A DNA stretch of 64,000 nucleotides from Bifidobacterium angulatum DSM 20098 = JCM 7096 (GTDB lineage: Bacteria; Actinomycetota; Actinomycetes; Actinomycetales; Bifidobacteriaceae): the NCBI RefSeq assembly GCF_001025155.1, contig NZ_AP012322.1:1612001-1676000 (forward strand), in the 5' to 3' direction. Positions 44,404-53,607 of the stretch are shown piece by piece. The position numbers were made by a program, and so were the translations under genes. The notes beneath the pieces were generated by a model, which was given only the letters and a program-made list of their open reading frames with translations, was not told the origin of the DNA and ran no database searches. Positions within the stretch are counted from its first letter, which is position 1, and each line of letters opens with the position of its first letter.

Positions 44404-45510
44404 ATGTCTAGAAGTGCGCTCCTCATTGTTACGGTAATCGCGATGGTAATCGCCATCGTGCTGGCGATCGTTCTTGTCGTACGTTCGCGCAAACGCCGCG
44501 CTCTGGTCGATGTGCTCGGAAAGCGAGACAACGATTCCGTCCGCTACGCATTCGTGATCAACCCCTCGAAACCTCAGGCCAGCGAACATAGACGTTTCAT
44601 CGCCTCATACTGCGCGAATCACGGGCTTAACGACATCGAGTTCATCGAAACCCAACTCGATAAGGACGGCCGCGTCTGCGCACAGGAGGCGCTGGACCAC
44701 GGCGCCGACGTGGTAATCGCCGTAGGCGGCGACGGAACCGTGCGCACCGTTGCCAGCGCGCTTTCCGGCACCGGGCATGCGATGGGCATCATTCCCATCG
44801 GCACGGGCAATCTTTTCGCACGAAATATGGGCATCCCCGTGGGCGACATCGAAACGGCGCTCACCGTGGCAACCTCGCATGGGTCGCGGAATGTGGACAT
44901 GGGGCGCATGATGCTTCTCGACAACGAGAAGGAGAACCACGCCCATGCGTTCCTCATCATCGCGGGAATCGGCTTTGACGCCGCGATGATCGACGACACC
45001 GACCCGCAACTCAAGAAGAACATCAGCTGGCTGGCATATTTCGTGGGCGGCATGAAGAACCTGTTCGCACCCAAATACCATGGTACTGTCACCATCACCA
45101 GCGCCGACGGCAGCATGCATTCGAAGAGCAATCTCACCTTCCGCACGTTCATGGCCGGCAATTGCGGGGATATCCCCGTGTTCTCCCTGATGCCCAAGGC
45201 CTCCTACGATGACGGCATCCTTGATTTTGAGATTATCGACACGACCGGCGGACTTATCGGCTGGGCCAACCTTTTCAGCGATATTGCATACCAGACCGTC
45301 ACCAAAAAGCCCGAGCAGAATCCGATTTCCATGAATTCCACCGTCGACCAGATTCAGGGCGTCAGCGCCGAACTGGAACTGGAGAAACCGGCTTTGGCCG
45401 AAGTGGATGGCGATATCCTCGGGGAAACGAAACATATACGAATCAGTGTGGAGAAACGCGCCTTGACGGTACGCGTACCGGAGGCGACGCCCGACGTTCA
45501 CCAGGACTGA
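44404..45510 (+). CDS. Diacylglycerol/lipid kinase family protein
   Basis: This 368-residue protein has an N-terminal membrane anchor (ALLIVTVIAMVIAIVLAIVLVV) and a DagK/LCB5 catalytic domain with the nucleotide motif VIAVGGDGTVRTVASAL and IPIGTGNLFARNMGIP. It probably phosphorylates diacylglycerol or a related lipid at the membrane. AGGTGG lies just before the ATG at 44404. Divergent from serS. Confidence 0.9.
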   Translation: MSRSALLIVTVIAMVIAIVLAIVLVVRSRKRRALVDVLGKRDNDSVRYAFVINPSKPQASEHRRFIASYCANHGLNDIEFIETQLDKDGRVCAQEALDHGADVVIAVGGDGTVRTVASALSGTGHAMGIIPIGTGNLFARNMGIPVGDIETALTVATSHGSRNVDMGRMMLLDNEKENHAHAFLIIAGIGFDAAMIDDTDPQLKKNISWLAYFVGGMKNLFAPKYHGTVTITSADGSMHSKSNLTFRTFMAGNCGDIPVFSLMPKASYDDGILDFEIIDTTGGLIGWANLFSDIAYQTVTKKPEQNPISMNSTVDQIQGVSAELELEKPALAEVDGDILGETKHIRISVEKRALTVRVPEATPDVHQD

Positions 45511-45561
45511 ACGATAGACGCAAGAAACGTCTGGCCGTAGGCGGGCAATCCCCCTAGCTTT

Positions 45562-46422
45562 TCATATATTGGATAGGACTATGCGCTGACGCCATCCTCC
45601 ACCGCATCCATGGTGACGCGGGAGATATGCAAGGCAAGAGTCCTCGGTAAGATGCGCGTCCAACCGCAATGCCGCGACAGCAGCGATCTTGTCGGCGCAA
45701 CGCATGGCATCGGAATAGGTTTCCTTAATCGAGTTGATGATCGGCTGCGGCTCTCGATCAAGCTGCTTGTTCTGGCTGATGCGAACGAACAGATAGCGCA
45801 GATGCGTAATGAAACGACCGACGTTGACGCTGTGCTGATCGAGCTTCACCCCGTATGACTGCTCGATGACCTTGAGCATCTGCTGAATCACGCCCGTGAT
45901 CTTATATGTGCGAGACAGATCCCCCGTAGTGAACCCGGCATTGACCAGATGCATCGCAAAGGCGGACACTTCGCCTTCAGGGAGGATTCCGCCGAGATAC
46001 GTGTTGAGTATCGCCACAAGCTTTTCCGCCTGCTCATACTCTCGCGCATACAACGACTGCACTTCCGCCTGCAGCGGATATTCGACGTTGACTCCTTTGT
46101 TGATGCGCCGAATGGCACCGGTCAGGTGATCGGCCAAAGCCATGACGAGAGCCGGGCGCCGCTCAACCTGGGCGCCCATGCCGATTCTCGTCATGGCTTC
46201 AGCGACCAATCGAATGATCTCAGGCGGAATATCTGCCAGCAGTTCCGCCATATGATCCGGATCACGACCGTCGGAGGGGACGAATCGCCTGACGACCTTG
46301 GACTCGTCAATACGCTGCCCCGGCTTGGCTTGGAATCCAAGGCCACGCCCAGTGAGAATCACTTCGCTTTTCCCGTCTTTCGCCAAGACAACATTGTTAT
46401 TGAATACGCGAAGCACTTCCAC
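45562..46422 (-). CDS. LicT/BglG-family antiterminator (GlcT-like) with frameshifted C-terminus
   Basis: RNA-binding antiterminator of the PTS permease gene upstream. The CAT domain (VLRVFNNNVVLAKDGKSEV..GRGLGFQ) comes first, then PRD1 (His in ALADHLTGAI and AFAMHLVNAGF) and PRD2 (His in FITHLRYLF). The end of PRD2 should read ...LHISRV, but in this frame it is LTEDSCLAYLPRHHG. The expected ALHISRVTMDAVEDG lies in another frame (stop at 45579), so a small indel near 45637-45645 removed the last PRD2 His. GTG at 46422 is chosen: GGGAAGGGA precedes it, while upstream ATGs lie inside the permease gene. Confidence 0.8.
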   Translation of the reverse strand: MEVLRVFNNNVVLAKDGKSEVILTGRGLGFQAKPGQRIDESKVVRRFVPSDGRDPDHMAELLADIPPEIIRLVAEAMTRIGMGAQVERRPALVMALADHLTGAIRRINKGVNVEYPLQAEVQSLYAREYEQAEKLVAILNTYLGGILPEGEVSAFAMHLVNAGFTTGDLSRTYKITGVIQQMLKVIEQSYGVKLDQHSVNVGRFITHLRYLFVRISQNKQLDREPQPIINSIKETYSDAMRCADKIAAVAALRLDAHLTEDSCLAYLPRHHGCGGGWRQRIVLSNI

Positions 46423-46453
46423 TGTTTTCGTTCCCTTCCCGACGTCGATGTCG

Positions 46454-48550
46454 TCAGTGCTGGATGTCGAGCACTGCATCACCGGCCTTCACATCGATAT
46501 CCGTCCTCGGGGTGACCGAGGCCAGGGCCATGGTGTTGGTTACCGTCATCAACGTTGTAGTGCTGTAGCCAGCTTCCTTGACCTTATCGAAATCAACCGT
46601 GACCAGCGTATCACCAGCACTCACTCGCTGATTGGTCTTTACGGCGACGGCGAAGCCCTCGCCATTCATCTTCACGGTATCGATGCCGACGTGCACGAGC
46701 ACCTCCACGCCGTCATCGGTTTTGATGCCGAAGGCATGGCCGGTTTCGGCCACGGTGGACAGCACGCCGGACACCGGTGCCACCACGGTGGAATCGGTCG
46801 GCTGAATGGCGACTCCTTCGCCCAGGGCACGGGAAGCGAACACCGGATCGCCGGACTCGTCGAGGGACACGATATGGCCGGACAGCGGAGATCCCACAGT
46901 GGTGGTCTCCACAGCGGTCTTCGTACCGGTCTCGGCTGCCGGGGCGGCTTCGACGGCTGCCGGGGCATCAGCGGACTTGCCCTTGGCAGCGGCCTTTTCA
47001 GCGGCATAGTCGGCGGCACGCTGCTTGGCTTCGGCCTTCTGTTCCGGAGTGCGGTAGTCGAACATGGCAACCATCAGGAAGGATACGATGAACGCCGCTG
47101 CGATGGACACGCCGTACACCCACATCTGGTTGAACACCGGGATGGTCAGCAGGGAGGTGAAGGCGAATGCCGTAGTGGTCACGCCGTGCACGACCTGACC
47201 GGAGGCGACGGTGGACGGGAAGAGCCAGCCGAGAATGGCGATGACGACGCCACCGGTGGCGCAGCCGACCAACATGCGCTTGTAGACCATCTTGTAGCGC
47301 AGGTGGATGCCGTACAAGGAGGGCTCGGAAACGCCGCCGAGCAGGCCTGCGGCAAGCGCACCGAGCGAGGTCTGGCGCATAACCGGATCCTTGTCACGCA
47401 TGGACAGGAAGAGCACGCCGGCGGTGGCGCCGAAGCAGGCGAAGTTCCAAGTGCCCATCGGGCCCTGGATGAAGTCGTAGCCCAACGTGTTGATGTTCAT
47501 GATCATGAGGGCATTGAGCGGCCAGTGCAGACCCAGCGGCACCAGGAACGGGTACAGCAGCGGGATGATGATGGCGAAGACGAACGGAGCATGGGTGTTC
47601 ATCCAGGACAGGCCAATACCGAGCTCGTTGCCTGCCCAGACGCCCAGCGGTCCGATGAGGAAGGCGGTCAGGGCACCGACGATGATCATGCAGAAGAACG
47701 GGACGAAGACCAGCTGCACGCTTTCGGGGATGATCTTCTTCAATCCGTGGTAGACGACTGCCAGCACGGCGGCCATGAGCAACGGCACGAACACGTTGCC
47801 GGAGTAGTCGCTCAGCAGCATCGGCAGACCGAAGATCTTGGCCGTGCAGGAGGTGGTGCCGAGCGCCGCGTTGGTAACGCACGTGGTGTCGGGGAAGGTC
47901 TTGGTGTCCATCAGGCTGGTGAACTGCGGGGTCATGAGCATGCCCATGATCGCGCCGCCCAGCCATGGGTCGACCTTCAGCTTCTTGGCGGCATTGTAGG
48001 CGACCATAATCGGCAGGAAGTAGAACACGCCCTTCCAGATGGCCTTGATGAACACCCAGCCCGCGGAGGCTTCGTCGTTCGGAATGACGTTCAGCGAGAT
48101 GAGCAGGTTGACCAGAGCGATGATGATGGATGCGCCGAGCAGCACGCCCAGGATCGGGCGGAACGAATCGGAAAGGTATTCGAAGAACGAATCAAGCCAT
48201 GCGAACTTGCCGCGGGCCTTGGCGCGTTCCGCCGCCTTGACCTCGGCATCGGTCATCTCGCCGGTGCTTTTCGCAGCCTTGCCTGCGGACGCCCCGGCCT
48301 TGGCCATCTCCGGCAGATGCATGATGTCTTCGTATACGTTGGCGACTCCGCCGCCGATAACGACCTGGTAGCGGTCGCCCGACTGCGGCACGGTACCGAG
48401 CACACCCTTGGTACCGTCGAGACGGGCCTGATCGACTTTGCCGGCATCCACGAGTTCGAAACGCAGACGCGTGGCGCAATGAGTGAGACTGCGGACATTC
48501 TCAGCACCACCGATCGCGGCGATGATCTGAGACGCGGTTGACTCAGCCAT
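46454..48550 (-). CDS. ptsG: PTS sugar-specific EIIBCA permease (glucose/beta-glucoside family)
   Basis: This 698-residue permease takes up and phosphorylates a sugar using phospho-HPr. Domains: EIIB (residues 1-85, phospho-Cys in SLTHCATRLRFEL), EIIC (about 115-480, many TMs) and EIIA (about 545-698, His in HAFGIKTDDGVEVLVHVGIDT). The BCA order is that of BglF-type permeases, but bifidobacterial homologues are annotated as the glucose system, so the sugar is uncertain. A RAT/terminator leader (48612-48677) controls it, and the LicT-type antiterminator gene follows. RBS AGGAAGGAAGAG. Confidence 0.92.
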   Translation of the reverse strand: MAESTASQIIAAIGGAENVRSLTHCATRLRFELVDAGKVDQARLDGTKGVLGTVPQSGDRYQVVIGGGVANVYEDIMHLPEMAKAGASAGKAAKSTGEMTDAEVKAAERAKARGKFAWLDSFFEYLSDSFRPILGVLLGASIIIALVNLLISLNVIPNDEASAGWVFIKAIWKGVFYFLPIMVAYNAAKKLKVDPWLGGAIMGMLMTPQFTSLMDTKTFPDTTCVTNAALGTTSCTAKIFGLPMLLSDYSGNVFVPLLMAAVLAVVYHGLKKIIPESVQLVFVPFFCMIIVGALTAFLIGPLGVWAGNELGIGLSWMNTHAPFVFAIIIPLLYPFLVPLGLHWPLNALMIMNINTLGYDFIQGPMGTWNFACFGATAGVLFLSMRDKDPVMRQTSLGALAAGLLGGVSEPSLYGIHLRYKMVYKRMLVGCATGGVVIAILGWLFPSTVASGQVVHGVTTTAFAFTSLLTIPVFNQMWVYGVSIAAAFIVSFLMVAMFDYRTPEQKAEAKQRAADYAAEKAAAKGKSADAPAAVEAAPAAETGTKTAVETTTVGSPLSGHIVSLDESGDPVFASRALGEGVAIQPTDSTVVAPVSGVLSTVAETGHAFGIKTDDGVEVLVHVGIDTVKMNGEGFAVAVKTNQRVSAGDTLVTVDFDKVKEAGYSTTTLMTVTNTMALASVTPRTDIDVKAGDAVLDIQH

Positions 48551-48605
48551 GTTCTCTTCCTTCCTGTACATTGTCATTCTTCGTTCCTGCGCTGTGCCGC
48601 CACAA

Positions 48606-48653
48606 ACAAAAAAGACCTGAGACACGACATGCATATGCCGAGCCTCAGGTCTT
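48606..48653 (-). terminator. Leader terminator of the PTS operon
   Basis: On the minus strand AAGACCTGAG pairs with CTCAGGTCTT over a 22-base loop and is followed by TTTTTTG. It sits between the promoter region and the permease start, as an attenuator. Confidence 0.85.
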
Positions 48654-48677
48654 GCGTCGTAATGGACTAGCAACCCT
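48647..48677 (-). promoter_or_regulatory. RAT element (ribonucleic antiterminator site)
   Basis: The minus strand reads GGGTTGCTAGTC then CATTAC then GACGCAAGACCT. This matches the bgl-family RAT (GGATTGTTACTG..CAGGCAAAACCT) at most conserved positions, and its 3' end overlaps the 5' arm of the terminator. Binding of the LicT-type protein would block the terminator. Confidence 0.8.
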
Positions 48678-48874
48678 GCGAGTAGTCGAATGAAAATTAG
48701 CTTACCCTATGTTTACACGATTGGCAAAACTTTCGCTCGGCAACGTAAAGGTTTGCTGTCATATATCTACTGCCATCTTCGACACGCCGAACAGCGAATT
48801 TATGCCAACGTTTTCAATGAACAAAACATGACATTACCGCACATTCGCCTATGGTCCGTGGCACAATAGAGCGC

Positions 48875-50551
48875 ATGGTTGCAAACAATGCGGGCAAACC
48901 CGCCACCCCAGCAGATCTGATCAATGTCGACGAAGTCATTGGCAAGTACTACGACGTCGTCCCCGACCCCAACGTCCCGGAGCAGCGCGTCTCCTTCGGC
49001 ACCTCCGGACACCGCGGATCGTCTCTGAAGACCTCCTTCAACGAGGCCCACATCGTCTCCATCACCCAGGCCATCGCCGAATACCGTAAGAAGGCCGGTG
49101 TGACCGGCCCGCTGTACATCGGCCGTGACACCCACGCCCTGTCCGAGCCGGCATGGAAGACCGCCATCGAGGTGCTCGTCGCCAACGGCGTGCGCGTACG
49201 CATCGATTCCCGTGACGACTTCACCCCGACCCCGGTTGTCTCCCAGGCCATCCTGACCCACAACCGCGCCGCCGACGGCACCCAGCGCTTCACCGGCGAC
49301 GGCCTGGCCGATGGCATCGTTGTCACCCCGTCCCACAACCCGCCCACCGACGGCGGCTTCAAGTACGACCCGGTCACCGGCGGCCCGGCACCGGCCGACG
49401 TGACCAACGCCATCGCCGACCGCGCCAACGAGCTGCTCGGCGATTTCAAGAACGTCAAGCGCGTGCCGTTCGAGCAGGCCATCAAGTCCGATCTGGTCGA
49501 GCGCTTCGACTTCCGTGAGCATTACGTGGCCGATCTGGAGAACGTCATCGACTTCGACGTGATCCGTTCCTCCGGCGTGCGCCTGGGCATCGACCCGCTC
49601 GGCGGCGCTTCGGTCAACTACTGGCCGCTCATGAACGAGAAGTACAACCTGACCATCGACGTGGTGCGCCCGCAGGTCGACCCGACCTGGAGCTTCATGA
49701 CCATCGACCATGACGGCAAGATCCGTATGGATCCGAGCTCCCCGTACGCCATGAAGGGTCTGGTGGACTCCCTCAACAACGGCGCATGGGACAAGTACGA
49801 TCTGGTCGGCGGCACCGATCCGGACGCCGACCGCCACGGCATCGTCTGCCCGAACTGGGGCGTGATGAACCCGAACCACTACATCGCCGTGTGCGTGGAG
49901 TACCTGTTCGGCGGCAACCGCCCGGGTTGGCCGGAAAACGCCGGCATCGGCAAGACCCTCGTGTCCTCCTCCCTGATCGACCGCGTGGCCGCATCCATCA
50001 ACGCCAAGCTCGTTGAGGTACCGGTCGGCTTCAAGTGGTTCGTGGATCCGCTGTTCAAGGGCGAGGTCGCCTTCGGCGGCGAGGAAAGCTCCGGCATGTC
50101 CTTCCTGCGCAAGGACGGCCGCGTGTGGACCACTGACAAGGACGGCCTGATCCCCGACCTGCTGGCTGCGGAAATCACCGCCAAGACCGGCAAGAACCCG
50201 GCCCAGCTGCACCAGGAGCAGGTGGAGCGTTTCGGCGAAAGCTGGTACAAGCGCGTCGATACCCCGACCACGCTCGAGCAGAAGCAGAAGTTCGCCAAGC
50301 TCACCGGCGACGATGTCGAGGCCACGCAGCTGGCCGGCGAGGACATCACCGCCAAGCTCACCGAGGCCCCTGGCAACCACGCCAAGATCGGCGGTCTGAA
50401 GGTCATCACCGAGAACAATTGGTTCGCGGCACGCCCCTCCGGCACCGAGAACATCTACAAGGTGTACGCCGAGTCCTTCGAGTCTCCTCAGGCTCTGGAT
50501 AAGGTGCTTGCCGAGGCGACCGAGGTCGTGGACAAGGCTCTGGCCGAGTAG
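48875..50551 (+). CDS. pgm: Phosphoglucomutase (alpha-D-glucose-specific)
   Basis: Interconverts glucose 1-phosphate and glucose 6-phosphate, linking the sugar PTS to glycogen and nucleotide-sugar pools. The 558-residue protein has [11 protein letters not shown], the phosphoserine loop [16 protein letters not shown], the Mg site [11 protein letters not shown], and [10 protein letters not shown] with the phosphate-binding [14 protein letters not shown]. Divergent from the PTS gene. Confidence 0.96.
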   Translation: MVANNAGKPATPADLINVDEVIGKYYDVVPDPNVPEQRVSFGTSGHRGSSLKTSFNEAHIVSITQAIAEYRKKAGVTGPLYIGRDTHALSEPAWKTAIEVLVANGVRVRIDSRDDFTPTPVVSQAILTHNRAADGTQRFTGDGLADGIVVTPSHNPPTDGGFKYDPVTGGPAPADVTNAIADRANELLGDFKNVKRVPFEQAIKSDLVERFDFREHYVADLENVIDFDVIRSSGVRLGIDPLGGASVNYWPLMNEKYNLTIDVVRPQVDPTWSFMTIDHDGKIRMDPSSPYAMKGLVDSLNNGAWDKYDLVGGTDPDADRHGIVCPNWGVMNPNHYIAVCVEYLFGGNRPGWPENAGIGKTLVSSSLIDRVAASINAKLVEVPVGFKWFVDPLFKGEVAFGGEESSGMSFLRKDGRVWTTDKDGLIPDLLAAEITAKTGKNPAQLHQEQVERFGESWYKRVDTPTTLEQKQKFAKLTGDDVEATQLAGEDITAKLTEAPGNHAKIGGLKVITENNWFAARPSGTENIYKVYAESFESPQALDKVLAEATEVVDKALAE

Positions 50552-50574
50552 TCCCCGTTCCGTTCCCTAGCCTA

Positions 50575-50614
50575 AGCGCCTGTCTCTGGTCCACAAGAAT
50601 CAGAGGCAGGCGCT
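50575..50614 (+). terminator. Terminator of pgm
   Basis: AGCGCCTG plus CTCTG pairs with CAGAG plus CAGGCGCT, followed by TTCCTG. Confidence 0.7.
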
Positions 50615-50744
50615 TTCCTGTATCCGTGCAGCCATCTGCGCATATGCCTTCGCTACCACCCATACGGGAAATCCGCGCAACCGCACCCACCTAGCAATAT
50701 GACAGCGTGCGGCAGCGTCGGACGGACTTCGTAGGGTTATAGGC

Positions 50745-51761
50745 ATGACGATTACGATCTCCACAGACGGCTCTGCACTGGGCAATCCCAACGGTCCCAT
50801 GGGATGGGCATGGGCCGATCATGCCAAGAACGCCGGCGGCACGGAAGGGCACCATCACGATGAGCGCGGGTACGACCACGGTGGCGCCACCAACGGCACC
50901 AATCAGATTGGAGAACTGTGCGCCGTGCTCGAAGCCCTGCGCGCGCACCCCGGCGCCGAGCCGCTGCTCATCGAATCCGATTCGCAGTACGCCATCAACT
51001 GCTCCACCAAGTGGGTGAAGGGCTGGAAAAGAAACGGCTGGAGGAATTCGCAGAAGAAGCCTGTGAAAAACGTTGAACTGATCAAGGCCATCGATGCCGA
51101 AATCGCCAAAAGGGAAGGCCCCGTCGACTTTCGATGGGTGAAAGGCCATGCCGGCAACGTCGGCAACGAACTGGTCGACGAGCTGGCGCGTGGGTACGCC
51201 ACGGACTGCCGTTCCGGCGCCAAGGACGGCTATCTGCCCATTGAAGGATGGCAATCCCTGCTGCATTCCGATTACGCCGAGGGCACTGACGTGCCTCCGG
51301 ATGTTCAGCTGGTTCTGGAAGGCAAAGCGAGCGCCGACTCGCTCAGACCGCAATATGCCGTGGACGAGGCAACCGGCGACGACAAGCCGGCGACGACGGC
51401 AGAAACGACAGCGGAGCACCGCGTGAAACAGCCTGTGAAACAATCTGAGCAGCGGGATGACGCGGTCCTGCCGCCCTCCGATGAGCTCTTCGGCCGCACG
51501 CAGCATACCAATGTCGACAACGCCGCAACCGCAACATCCCTACCTCAGTCAGCCGCCCCCTCGCCATCCCGCCCAGCGGCTCACGTCGGAGCCTCCTCCG
51601 GCCTGCGTGTCTCAGGCGACCTGGTCTTCTCCCCCGCTCCGAAGACCAGCCCTTATTTCACTGGCGAACCGATGCATATTCACGGCTTCCTCGAAGTGGA
51701 AGGATATGTGGACGGCGACGGCAACCTGCACCTCGTCAATGCGCCATTCACCAGACGGTAG
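50745..51761 (+). CDS. rnhA: Ribonuclease HI with long C-terminal extension
   Basis: Degrades RNA in RNA-DNA hybrids. The RNase H domain (residues 1-165) has catalytic Asp in ISTDGSALGNPNG, Glu in IGELCAVLEAL, Asp in LIESDSQYAI and the final Asp in GNELVDELARG; the handle motif WVKGHAGNVGNE is intact. The 338-residue protein has a C-terminal extension of about 170 residues (Ala/Pro/Ser-rich linker, then a conserved-looking end SPYFTGEPMHIHGFLEVEGY). Function of the extension unknown. Confidence 0.92.
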   Translation: MTITISTDGSALGNPNGPMGWAWADHAKNAGGTEGHHHDERGYDHGGATNGTNQIGELCAVLEALRAHPGAEPLLIESDSQYAINCSTKWVKGWKRNGWRNSQKKPVKNVELIKAIDAEIAKREGPVDFRWVKGHAGNVGNELVDELARGYATDCRSGAKDGYLPIEGWQSLLHSDYAEGTDVPPDVQLVLEGKASADSLRPQYAVDEATGDDKPATTAETTAEHRVKQPVKQSEQRDDAVLPPSDELFGRTQHTNVDNAATATSLPQSAAPSPSRPAAHVGASSGLRVSGDLVFSPAPKTSPYFTGEPMHIHGFLEVEGYVDGDGNLHLVNAPFTRR

Positions 51762-51869
51762 CCCCGCACACTACAATAGGCAGAGCATACCGTCGCCATC
51801 ATGGCGCGGTAGGATGGAATCAACTACTGGCAATGACGCTGCACAGCGCCCATACAACAAGGAGAAGGC

Positions 51870-52568
51870 ATGGATAAAGCACAACAGGACGCAATGAAGA
51901 AGGCAGCCGGCATCGAAGCCGCCAAGCTTGTTCACAACGGCATGATCGCCGGACTCGGCACCGGTTCCACCGTAAGGTTCCTGGTGGATGAGCTCGGCCG
52001 CCGCGTGCAGGAGGAAGGACTGCAGTTCACCGGCGTCACCACCTCCCGCCGCACGCAGGAACAGGCCGAAAGCTTCGGCATCAAGATCGTGGACATCGAT
52101 GACGTCGATCACATCGATGTGACCATCGACGGCGCCGATGAGGTCGACAAGGACTTCAATGGCATCAAGGGCGGCGGCGCCGCACTGCTGTGGGAGAAGA
52201 TCGTGGCGACCAATTCCAACAAGATCGTCTGGATCGTCGACGAATCCAAGGTGGTGGACACCATCGGCAAGTTCCCGCTGCCCGTCGAGGTGATTCCGTT
52301 CGGCGCCGGCCAGGTCGTCAAGAAGTTCGAAGCCAAGGGCTATAAGCCAGTGCTGCGACTGGATGCGGACGGCAAGGAAGTACGCACCGACGAGAACAAC
52401 TTCGTGGTCGATCTGCATCTTGAACGCATCGACCACCCGACCGAGCTGGCCGAGGATCTTATCAACACCGTGGGCGTCGTGGAACACGGCCTGTTCCTCA
52501 ACATGGTCGACACCGTGATCGTGGGCAACCCTGACGGCCCGCGCATCCTGACCAATTCCAACAAGTGA
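51870..52568 (+). CDS. rpiA: Ribose-5-phosphate isomerase A
   Basis: Pentose phosphate and bifid-shunt enzyme, 232 residues. Motifs: [58 protein letters not shown] (catalytic Asp/Glu) and [21 protein letters not shown] precedes the ATG. Ribose-5-phosphate balance matters for the fructose-6-phosphate phosphoketolase pathway of the genus. Confidence 0.96.
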   Translation: MDKAQQDAMKKAAGIEAAKLVHNGMIAGLGTGSTVRFLVDELGRRVQEEGLQFTGVTTSRRTQEQAESFGIKIVDIDDVDHIDVTIDGADEVDKDFNGIKGGGAALLWEKIVATNSNKIVWIVDESKVVDTIGKFPLPVEVIPFGAGQVVKKFEAKGYKPVLRLDADGKEVRTDENNFVVDLHLERIDHPTELAEDLINTVGVVEHGLFLNMVDTVIVGNPDGPRILTNSNK

Positions 52569-52599
52569 CGCGCGCCATCGTCAACGGCTGAACACTGCG

Positions 52600-52637
52600 A
52601 AACGGCCCTGCGGACAATGATTCCGCCGGGCCGTTTT
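52600..52637 (+). terminator. Terminator of rpiA
   Basis: AACGGCCC..CGG/CCG..GGGCCGTT hairpin followed by TTTTG. Confidence 0.8.
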
Positions 52638-52701
52638 GTCATGACCGGTACACGGTATTTCCGATTCCCCGCAACCCGGTGATGCGCATCGCCAGATAAA
52701 C

Positions 52702-52732
52702 AAACCCCGCGGGCGTATGCCTCGCGGGGTTT
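52702..52732 (-). terminator. Terminator of the bS22 gene
   Basis: AAACCCCGCG/CGCGGGGTTT hairpin; on the minus strand it is followed by TTTGTTTATC. Confidence 0.8.
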
Positions 52733-52755
52733 CAATGCCTTAAAGCCTTGTAAGA

Positions 52756-52845
52756 CTACTTGCGCTGGTGGCGGGTCTTACGCAGCAGTTTGCGGTGCTT
52801 CTTCTTGCTCATCCGCTTGCGGCGCTTCTTGATGACGGAACCCAT
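52756..52845 (-). CDS. Small ribosomal protein bS22 (AURKAIP1/COX24 family)
   Basis: A 29-residue, very basic protein, MGSVIKKRRKRMSKKKHR followed by KLLRKTRHQRK, too short for most gene finders. It matches the actinobacterial 30S protein bS22 seen in mycobacterial ribosome structures. GGAGG lies 6 bases before the ATG, and a clear terminator follows, supporting a real gene. Confidence 0.92.
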   Translation of the reverse strand: MGSVIKKRRKRMSKKKHRKLLRKTRHQRK

Positions 52846-52929
52846 CTGAAGCCTCCATTCCGATTAATCGTAAAGTTGCAACTTTTCAAACTATACACGT
52901 TCTTGCGGACTATGCGCCACACCCGTGTA

Positions 52930-53529
52930 TCACAATGGGAACTTCTGGACGAAACGTTCTATGCCGCTCGCAGGACCGGTGGCCTGAAACACGACCGTAT
53001 CGTTGTACCACACCGCCGTTGCGAATTTCGGGTTCTCTGCATTTTCCTTAATCACGTATTCCCCGGTCTCATTGCCTTGCACCTTCACCGCCCCGGAATA
53101 CAACGTCTTGCCGCTGAGATTGCCGGTCAGGGAATCATACTGCGTTTTCGCGGAATCGGATGCACTCCATTGCCCGACGATCACAGTGATATTGCCGCTC
53201 TTCGCGCCAGTGCCATAGGTCACCGTATATTCCTCCAACGGCGAAGCCGACTTCCAGGTTTCGGAAGCATCCGCCTTGGTACGGGCATAATTCAGCACAC
53301 TATCGGGCATGGCCTTAAGCAATTCGGTGGCGTCCTTCGGCAAGGCAGCGGCATCGATGCTGGGCTTGGTCGGCTCCGCAACCTGCTGTTGCTGCGACTG
53401 ATCGACCTGCTTGCTCAATGCCCAGCCGGGCCAGACGAAAGCCGACATCATGGACAATACGATGATTGCCACAGCCGCGATGATGACAATGAACAACTTG
53501 CGATGCGATGAACTGCGTGTATTCGGCAT
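52930..53529 (-). CDS. Membrane-anchored extracytoplasmic protein
   Basis: This 199-residue protein has an N-terminal TM anchor (LFIVIIAAVAIIVLSMMSAFVW) and an outside domain of about 160 residues rich in Ser/Thr/Val (DSVLNYARTKADASETW...VYNDTVVFQATGPASGIERF). I do not recognise a family. It is divergent from radA and stands alone; no catalytic motif seen. Confidence 0.7.
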   Translation of the reverse strand: MPNTRSSSHRKLFIVIIAAVAIIVLSMMSAFVWPGWALSKQVDQSQQQQVAEPTKPSIDAAALPKDATELLKAMPDSVLNYARTKADASETWKSASPLEEYTVTYGTGAKSGNITVIVGQWSASDSAKTQYDSLTGNLSGKTLYSGAVKVQGNETGEYVIKENAENPKFATAVWYNDTVVFQATGPASGIERFVQKFPL

Positions 53530-53607
53530 AATCCGATTGTGACACAGCCGCCTGACGCTCAAGGCTCGCATATGGACTTGTCGCTTTGCCCCGGTAGCGT
53601 CGGTTCC

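Noticed and set aside
46298..48541. 747-codon plus-strand open frame
   Set aside because: Antisense to the EIIBCA permease. Its His/Gly/Asp-rich product is typical of the reverse strand of a high-G+C gene.
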